Shown one piece after another: positions 48,736-52,718 of a stretch of 52,718 bases of DNA. The position numbers and the translations under genes are program-made. The DNA is from Terriglobia bacterium (GTDB taxonomy: Bacteria > Acidobacteriota > Polarisedimenticolia > Polarisedimenticolales > JAIQFR01). The stretch spans positions 1 through 52,718 of the forward strand of contig JAIQFR010000020.1 in NCBI GenBank assembly GCA_020073205.1, written 5' to 3'. Every line of letters starts with the position of its first letter. Position 1 is the stretch's first letter. The notes beneath the pieces are model-generated. The model was not told where the DNA came from, did no database searches, and was given only the letters and a program-made list of their open reading frames with translations.

Positions 48736-49617
48736 ATGACGAGCTCGGATGGAAAGTGCCGCGGGGCCTCGAGGGGCGCGGGTGCCGACCGCGGCCTCGC
48801 GACGCTCCTGATCGCCATCTGGGTGGTCGGCGCGGCCGGGTGCGCCGGGATTCAAAGGCCCCCCGCCAACGCCGCCGTCCCGGCCTCGGAGCCAGCCATC
48901 GCGGTGACGCCCGAGGCCGACGCGGCGGTCGGAGCGCGGGGCGCCCTGGAAACTCTGAGTGGCGAGGACACCGATTCCCCGCAAGGGGTGTTCCACCACG
49001 TGCGGGACGGGCAGACGCTCTGGCGGATCGCCCGCGCGTACGCCGTGCCACAAGAGGAGCTGCAGAGGGTCAACGGGCTCGATGATCCCGGCCAGCTCGA
49101 GGTCGGCCAGGAGATCTTCATCCCTGGCGCAACGGCCGTCCTGGAGGTCCCGCCGTACCCGCTGCCGCTCCCGCTGGTCCCCGTTCCCGCTCCGAGAGCC
49201 CCCGCCGCTTTGGCGCGCGACATCGGTTTCGAGTGGCCCGTCGCCGGCGGCCACGTGGTCTCGTACTTCGGTGCCCACCGCCGCACACACCGGCACGCCG
49301 GCGTCGACATCGCGGGTGACCGGGGCCAGGAGATCATCGCGGCCCGAGCGGGGGTGGTGACCTTCAGCGGGCGGACCCGGACGGGATACGGGAATCTCGT
49401 GATCCTGGACCACGGCTACGGCATCGAGTCGCTGTACGCGCATGACCAGGCCGTTCTCGTGCGCATTGGCGACAAGGTGGAGAAGGGGCAGCCTATCGCC
49501 CGTGTTGGCCGCACCGGCAACGCCACGACGCCGCACTGCCACTTCGAGATTCGGAAGGACCGAGTCCCGGTCGATCCTCTCCTCTACGTCTCCCGGCTGG
49601 CCGAGGCCCGCCCGTGA
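48736..49617 (+). CDS. NlpD-like lipoprotein, LysM plus M23 peptidase
   Basis: The 293-residue protein has a hydrophobic signal (about 21-36) ending in a lipobox-like GAAGC (Cys36). It then has a LysM peptidoglycan-binding domain (about 87-133, HHVRDGQTLWRIARAYAV) and an M23 domain (about 165-288). The zinc residues are present as HAGVD (H-x3-D) and HCHFE (H-x-H). The intact site suggests real endopeptidase activity, unlike NlpD proteins that only activate amidases. The following gene's GTG overlaps its stop. Confidence 0.88.
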   Translation: MTSSDGKCRGASRGAGADRGLATLLIAIWVVGAAGCAGIQRPPANAAVPASEPAIAVTPEADAAVGARGALETLSGEDTDSPQGVFHHVRDGQTLWRIARAYAVPQEELQRVNGLDDPGQLEVGQEIFIPGATAVLEVPPYPLPLPLVPVPAPRAPAALARDIGFEWPVAGGHVVSYFGAHRRTHRHAGVDIAGDRGQEIIAARAGVVTFSGRTRTGYGNLVILDHGYGIESLYAHDQAVLVRIGDKVEKGQPIARVGRTGNATTPHCHFEIRKDRVPVDPLLYVSRLAEARP

Positions 49618-50336
49618 AGGTCGAGATCCGCTGCCCCGCGTGCGGGCGCGGTTACCTCATCGACCCAGCGAAGATACCCCGGGCGGGCGCCAAGGTTGGG
49701 TGCAAGGCCTGCGGCGCGGCCATCGAGGTGCCTGGACCCGTCGGGCCACCGGCGCAGACCGCACCGGCTCGCCAGACGCCCTCCTCGCCTGCTCCGGTTT
49801 CGACGGCGCGTGAAGCTTCGGCGCCGGCCGCGAGCGGCCTCGCCGCCACCCCATCAATGTCGGGGGGGGAGGTCGTGTGTCCCCGTTGCGGCCTGCACTT
49901 CGCCCCGGCGAAGGGTGCGCCCGCCGAGACGGGCTCCACCCGGCCGACCGTGCTGGTCGTGGAGGACCTGGACTATTTCCTCGAGATCGCGAAGGAGGCT
50001 CTCTCCCCCAAGTACGCGGTCAGAACGGCAAGGTCGCTGCGGGAGGCTCGGGCGGCGCTGTCCTCGGGCCGGATCGACGCGATCCTGTTGGACCTGACGC
50101 TCGAGGGAGGCGAGGACGGCCTGACGCTGCTCCGGGAGATGCCCGTCAAGCGATGTCCCGTGCTGATCTTCACCGCCGAGGACGAGGCGGAGATGTACGG
50201 CGAGCCCTGGGACCGGCTCCGCGCACTCGGCGCGGACGATCTCGTCATCAAGGGTATCCACGTCGGCGAATCGCTGGCGCGCAGGGTCGGCGCTCTTCTG
50301 GGGGAACCCGCCCCTGAGGAGCCGGACCGGCGCTGA
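49614..50336 (+). CDS. zinc-ribbon and response-regulator receiver protein
   Basis: The 240-residue protein starts with an MJ0042-type zinc ribbon (Cys7, Cys10, Cys30, Cys33). A proline/alanine-rich linker and a second ribbon half (CPRC, about 88-91) follow, and it ends with a receiver domain (about 112-230; TVLVVEDLDYFL, phospho-Asp in ILLDLTLEGGEDG, Thr in IFTAEDE, Lys in LVIKG). Such fusions are common in delta-proteobacteria-like and Acidobacteriota genomes. The GTG at 49614 overlaps the M23 stop. Confidence 0.82.
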   Translation: MKVEIRCPACGRGYLIDPAKIPRAGAKVGCKACGAAIEVPGPVGPPAQTAPARQTPSSPAPVSTAREASAPAASGLAATPSMSGGEVVCPRCGLHFAPAKGAPAETGSTRPTVLVVEDLDYFLEIAKEALSPKYAVRTARSLREARAALSSGRIDAILLDLTLEGGEDGLTLLREMPVKRCPVLIFTAEDEAEMYGEPWDRLRALGADDLVIKGIHVGESLARRVGALLGEPAPEEPDRR

Positions 50337-50386
50337 CGCCTCGGCGGGCTGAGGACGACGCTTCCAGCTCGGCCAAGGGAGGCTCG

Positions 50387-51172
50387 ATGAGGCTGATGAG
50401 AGGTTTGACCGCCGCTGCCGCGCTTGCGCTGCTGGCGCCCGCGGTTTCCTCAGGCGCCCGCGCCGCGGTCCTCGATCGCGTCGGGGTCTACACGAACGCC
50501 TGGCGGCAGTCGTTGACCGGGACCGCCCGGATCGACGGGGAGGTGCAGGGCGACTCGTTTTCCTTGCCGGGAGACGTCGGCCTCGACGGCGAGAAGACCG
50601 TTGGCGAGCTAGGCGCCTGGTTCCACCCATTCGGACGCCACCGCTTCCGGGTATCCGGGTTCTCGGCTTCGCTGAACGGCTCGCGAATCCTCCCGCGACC
50701 GGTCCGGATCGGCGATCTCGGCGTCGTCCCGCAAGACACCCCCGTGGACTCGTCGCTGGACCTCAAGTTCTACAAGGCCCATTACTCCTATTCGATCGTC
50801 AATCGGGATCTCGTGAACGTCGCCGTGCTCGTCGGCGCCGACATCCTCGACGGGAAAGGAGAGATCACCGCGCTTGACGCCGTCGCGATCGCCTCCCTCA
50901 GGGGGACGGTGCCGGTGATCGGAGCCAGCGTGCAGGTCTCGCCGCTCGGCTTCCTCCGGCTGTACGGAGAGGCTACCGGCGCGAGTTGGAAGATCGGCAG
51001 GCTGCGCGCCGACCTGCGGGACACCCTGGTCCGCGCCGAGGTGTACACGGGTCACTTCTTCGGCGTGGGCGCCGGGTATCGGAAGCTGAGTCTCGAGGTG
51101 GACAAGGACGGTGAGGGGAAGATCGACGCTTCGACCGACGGCTACCAGGCTTACCTGCTGCTCCGGTTTTGA
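50387..51172 (+). CDS. putative outer-membrane beta-barrel protein
   Basis: The 261-residue protein has a signal peptide (about 1-27, ending GARAA), alternating hydrophobic strands throughout and a C-terminal phenylalanine in YLLLRF, the signature recognised by the BAM machinery. No specific family is recognised. GGGAGG lies about five bases before the ATG. Confidence 0.75.
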   Translation: MRLMRGLTAAAALALLAPAVSSGARAAVLDRVGVYTNAWRQSLTGTARIDGEVQGDSFSLPGDVGLDGEKTVGELGAWFHPFGRHRFRVSGFSASLNGSRILPRPVRIGDLGVVPQDTPVDSSLDLKFYKAHYSYSIVNRDLVNVAVLVGADILDGKGEITALDAVAIASLRGTVPVIGASVQVSPLGFLRLYGEATGASWKIGRLRADLRDTLVRAEVYTGHFFGVGAGYRKLSLEVDKDGEGKIDASTDGYQAYLLLRF

Positions 51173-51187
51173 TCGGTCAAACGAGCC

Positions 51188-51228
51188 GGCTCCCGCCGCG
51201 CGATCCCTTGCGACGCGCGGCAGGAGCC
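51188..51228. terminator. bidirectional hairpin between convergent genes
   Basis: A 14-15-bp GC-rich stem with one mismatch (51188-51202 with 51214-51228) encloses an 11-base loop. It lies midway between two convergent barrel-protein genes. The T-run is weak on both sides, so it may act more as a 3' end stabiliser. Confidence 0.6.
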
Positions 51229-51242
51229 TTCGAGTTCCGAAA

Positions 51243-51983
51243 TCAGAAGTGGAAGGCCGCGCCGACGTAGGCCGAGGTGCCGCCGAGGTCCAGTTTGCCG
51301 AGCCCCGCGAAGTCGCTACTGGGGGTCACCTCCGACCACGAGTGGCGCCCTTCGAAGATCAGTCCCCACGTCGGGCCCATGGGTAGCTCGATCCCGGCCA
51401 GGACATGGGTCTCGAACGCGGCGCCACTGTCCTTGAAACGGTCCGAGAAGACCTCCGGCGGATCCAGGGAGAAGTCCAGGAAGTCGCCGGTTTCCTCGTA
51501 CCTCCAGAAATTGAATCCCGCGCCTGCGCCGAGGTACGGAACCGGTTTGTGCACGCGATGCTCGCCGTGCCGCCCGCGGTAGCCGTAGCGACCGCCGGGC
51601 AGGAACCTGAAGTCCACGGTCAGCGGTGTCATGCGAAGTCGGGTGTCGTGAAAGATCGGGAACCCATCCTGGTCGACGAAGTCGCGGTAGGACGAGCGGA
51701 CCGTCGAGTCGTAGAAGTCGAGGTTGAAGCCGAGCTCGAATCGGTTGCTGAGGCTCGTGACGTAGCTGAACCCCAGCACTCCGTCGTTGAAGTCGCTCGA
51801 GCTCATCGTGAAGTCGCGTTCGTTGTTGTCCCAGAACTCGCTGTTGCCTGATGGGAAGAATCCCCCCAGGCGGAACTGGAAGGAGTTGTCGGAGGTCTCG
51901 GAGCCGCGGGGCTGGGCGTATGCGGGTGCGGCCGCCGCAAGGACGAGGACCACGATCGCGAGACGGTAAGCTGTGCGCTTCAT
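51243..51983 (-). CDS. putative outer-membrane beta-barrel protein
   Basis: The 246-residue protein has a signal peptide (about 1-24, ending APAYAQ), beta-strand-rich sequence (FQFRLGGFFPSG, GAGAGFNFWRYEE, SAYVGAAFHF) and a terminal phenylalanine typical of OmpW/OmpA-like barrels. GGAGG is directly upstream of the ATG at 51983; a GTG four codons earlier overlaps that site and is unlikely. Confidence 0.78.
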   Translation of the reverse strand: MKRTAYRLAIVVLVLAAAAPAYAQPRGSETSDNSFQFRLGGFFPSGNSEFWDNNERDFTMSSSDFNDGVLGFSYVTSLSNRFELGFNLDFYDSTVRSSYRDFVDQDGFPIFHDTRLRMTPLTVDFRFLPGGRYGYRGRHGEHRVHKPVPYLGAGAGFNFWRYEETGDFLDFSLDPPEVFSDRFKDSGAAFETHVLAGIELPMGPTWGLIFEGRHSWSEVTPSSDFAGLGKLDLGGTSAYVGAAFHF

Positions 51984-52150
51984 CGTTCCTCCCACGGCCG
52001 CTGCCGCCGGTGCGCGGCGATCTCGGTCATCACGGCCGCGCCGAGGAATTGCAATCGGCGGGCCACGCCGCGGCTCCGGGAACGGCGCCGCGGCGCGGCT
52101 GCTCGGGAGAGGAGCTGTCCCCCCGGAGGGACACCGCCGGGTGACATCAC

Positions 52151-52714
52151 CTAGGGTATGACCGTGATCTGCGCGGCCTGGTCGAGCTTCAGCGTGATGA
52201 CCGTGCCGGCAGGGATCTCGACCTCCTGTCCCTTGGTCTTGGAGGCGACGGCGGTCCCCGCGGCGGCGCCGACGATGGCGCCCAGGACGGTCCCCTTGGT
52301 CTTGTCGTTCTTGCTCAGGATCCGGCCGAGGAGCGCGCCGCCCGCGGCCGCGCCGCCGATGGTCGCGGCGTCCTTTCCGGTCTCGCTCTTCCCTTGCTCG
52401 GCGAACGAGGCGTCGATGGGAGCGCTGCGTCCCGAGGTCAGCTCCAGCTTGTTGAACTCCAACGCGAGCTTCGCCTGGCCGCCGATCTTCTTGAGGGGGA
52501 CCGCCTCGGTCACGCTGCCGACGACGACGGAGCCCGCGGGGATCACCGCGATCCCGTCCAGCATCACGTCCTTGGCGACGCGCGCACGGAAGCTGTCCCC
52601 GGTCCGGCTGGCCTTGCTCGAGAGGCCATCGAGGAACGCCACCTCGATCGCCGTGCCCGCGGGAACGGTCTTCATCACCGGCTCGCGCGTTGGCGGCGGC
52701 TCAGGCGGCGTCAT
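52151..52714 (-). CDS. glycine-zipper protein, probably cut by the window edge
   Basis: The 187 visible residues begin with a proline-rich stretch. A beta domain with an SSKASRTGDSFRARVAKDVMLDG...IPAGSVVVG pattern follows, then two glycine-zipper helices (GGAAAGGALLGRIL and GAIVGAAAGTAV) and an IPAGTVITLKLDQ ending. Such proteins are usually exported or lipid-anchored, yet no signal peptide is seen. The frame is still open at the right edge, so the true start is probably outside. Confidence 0.7.
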   Translation of the reverse strand: MTPPEPPPTREPVMKTVPAGTAIEVAFLDGLSSKASRTGDSFRARVAKDVMLDGIAVIPAGSVVVGSVTEAVPLKKIGGQAKLALEFNKLELTSGRSAPIDASFAEQGKSETGKDAATIGGAAAGGALLGRILSKNDKTKGTVLGAIVGAAAGTAVASKTKGQEVEIPAGTVITLKLDQAAQITVIP

Positions 52715-52718
52715 CGGC

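Noticed and set aside
1-52718. tRNA, rRNA, CRISPR array, prophage or replication origin
   Set aside because: No cloverleaf, ribosomal motif, regularly spaced direct repeats, phage structural genes or DnaA-box cluster was seen on reading both strands.

Overview
The window is GC-rich bacterial chromosome (roughly two thirds G+C by eye) with densely packed genes, many four-base start/stop overlaps, and no rRNA, tRNA, CRISPR array or intact insertion sequence that I could recognise. A ferredoxin-dependent 2-oxoglutarate oxidoreductase, giant carboxypeptidase-regulatory-like proteins, VIT/vWA proteins, paired M16 peptidases, a qNor nitric oxide reductase and several outer-membrane barrel proteins together suggest a Gram-negative, Acidobacteriota-like organism. 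That placement is inference from gene content; no marker gene is present.

Region 1 (1-6.2 kb, plus strand): the tail of a citrate synthase gene whose 3' end looks lost, then korDABC (2-oxoglutarate:ferredoxin oxidoreductase), then a 987-residue protein with two GlnD/GlnE-like nucleotidyltransferase modules. Region 2 (6.2-10.5 kb, minus strand): thioredoxin, a renalase-like FAD oxidoreductase, ribA, a phospholipase D-like protein and a GNAT acetyltransferase. Region 3 (10.6-14.5 kb, plus strand): a nitric-oxide defence operon made of an NsrR-like Rrf2 regulator with a very good promoter, a hemerythrin/RIC-like protein, qNor and a small cupin gene that carries a likely frameshift.

Region 4 (14.5-27.5 kb): a lone receiver protein, a 1370-residue secreted multi-domain protein, UPF0145, a membrane protein, a STAS-like protein, a lipoprotein with a likely CTG start, OsmC, Ogt, a DUF4097 solenoid protein, a VIT/vWA protein and small hypotheticals. 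Region 5 (27.6-34.9 kb, minus strand): a complete drug-efflux-type operon, TetR - membrane fusion protein - ATPase - TolC - ATPase - permease - permease, with a textbook promoter and a perfect palindromic operator at the TetR start. Region 6 (34.9-40.3 kb): UPF0637, a two-gene M16 peptidase operon (one active, one lacking the zinc ligands), an intrinsic terminator and a HAD hydrolase.

Region 7 (40.3-48.6 kb) is the most interesting part. An ABC exporter and its HlyD-type adaptor are divergent from a four-gene operon: a degenerate ATP-grasp-like protein, a radical SAM/SPASM maturase, an intact ATP-grasp ligase and a cysteine-containing relative of glycine/sarcosine reductase protein B. A double-thioredoxin protein and a 171-bp imperfect palindrome lie next to the exporter. 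It looks like a peptide (RiPP-type) maturation and export system, although I found no convincing precursor peptide. Region 8 (48.7-52.7 kb): a LysM/M23 lipoprotein, a zinc-ribbon/receiver protein, two convergent outer-membrane barrel proteins separated by a strong hairpin, and a glycine-zipper protein that runs to the right edge.
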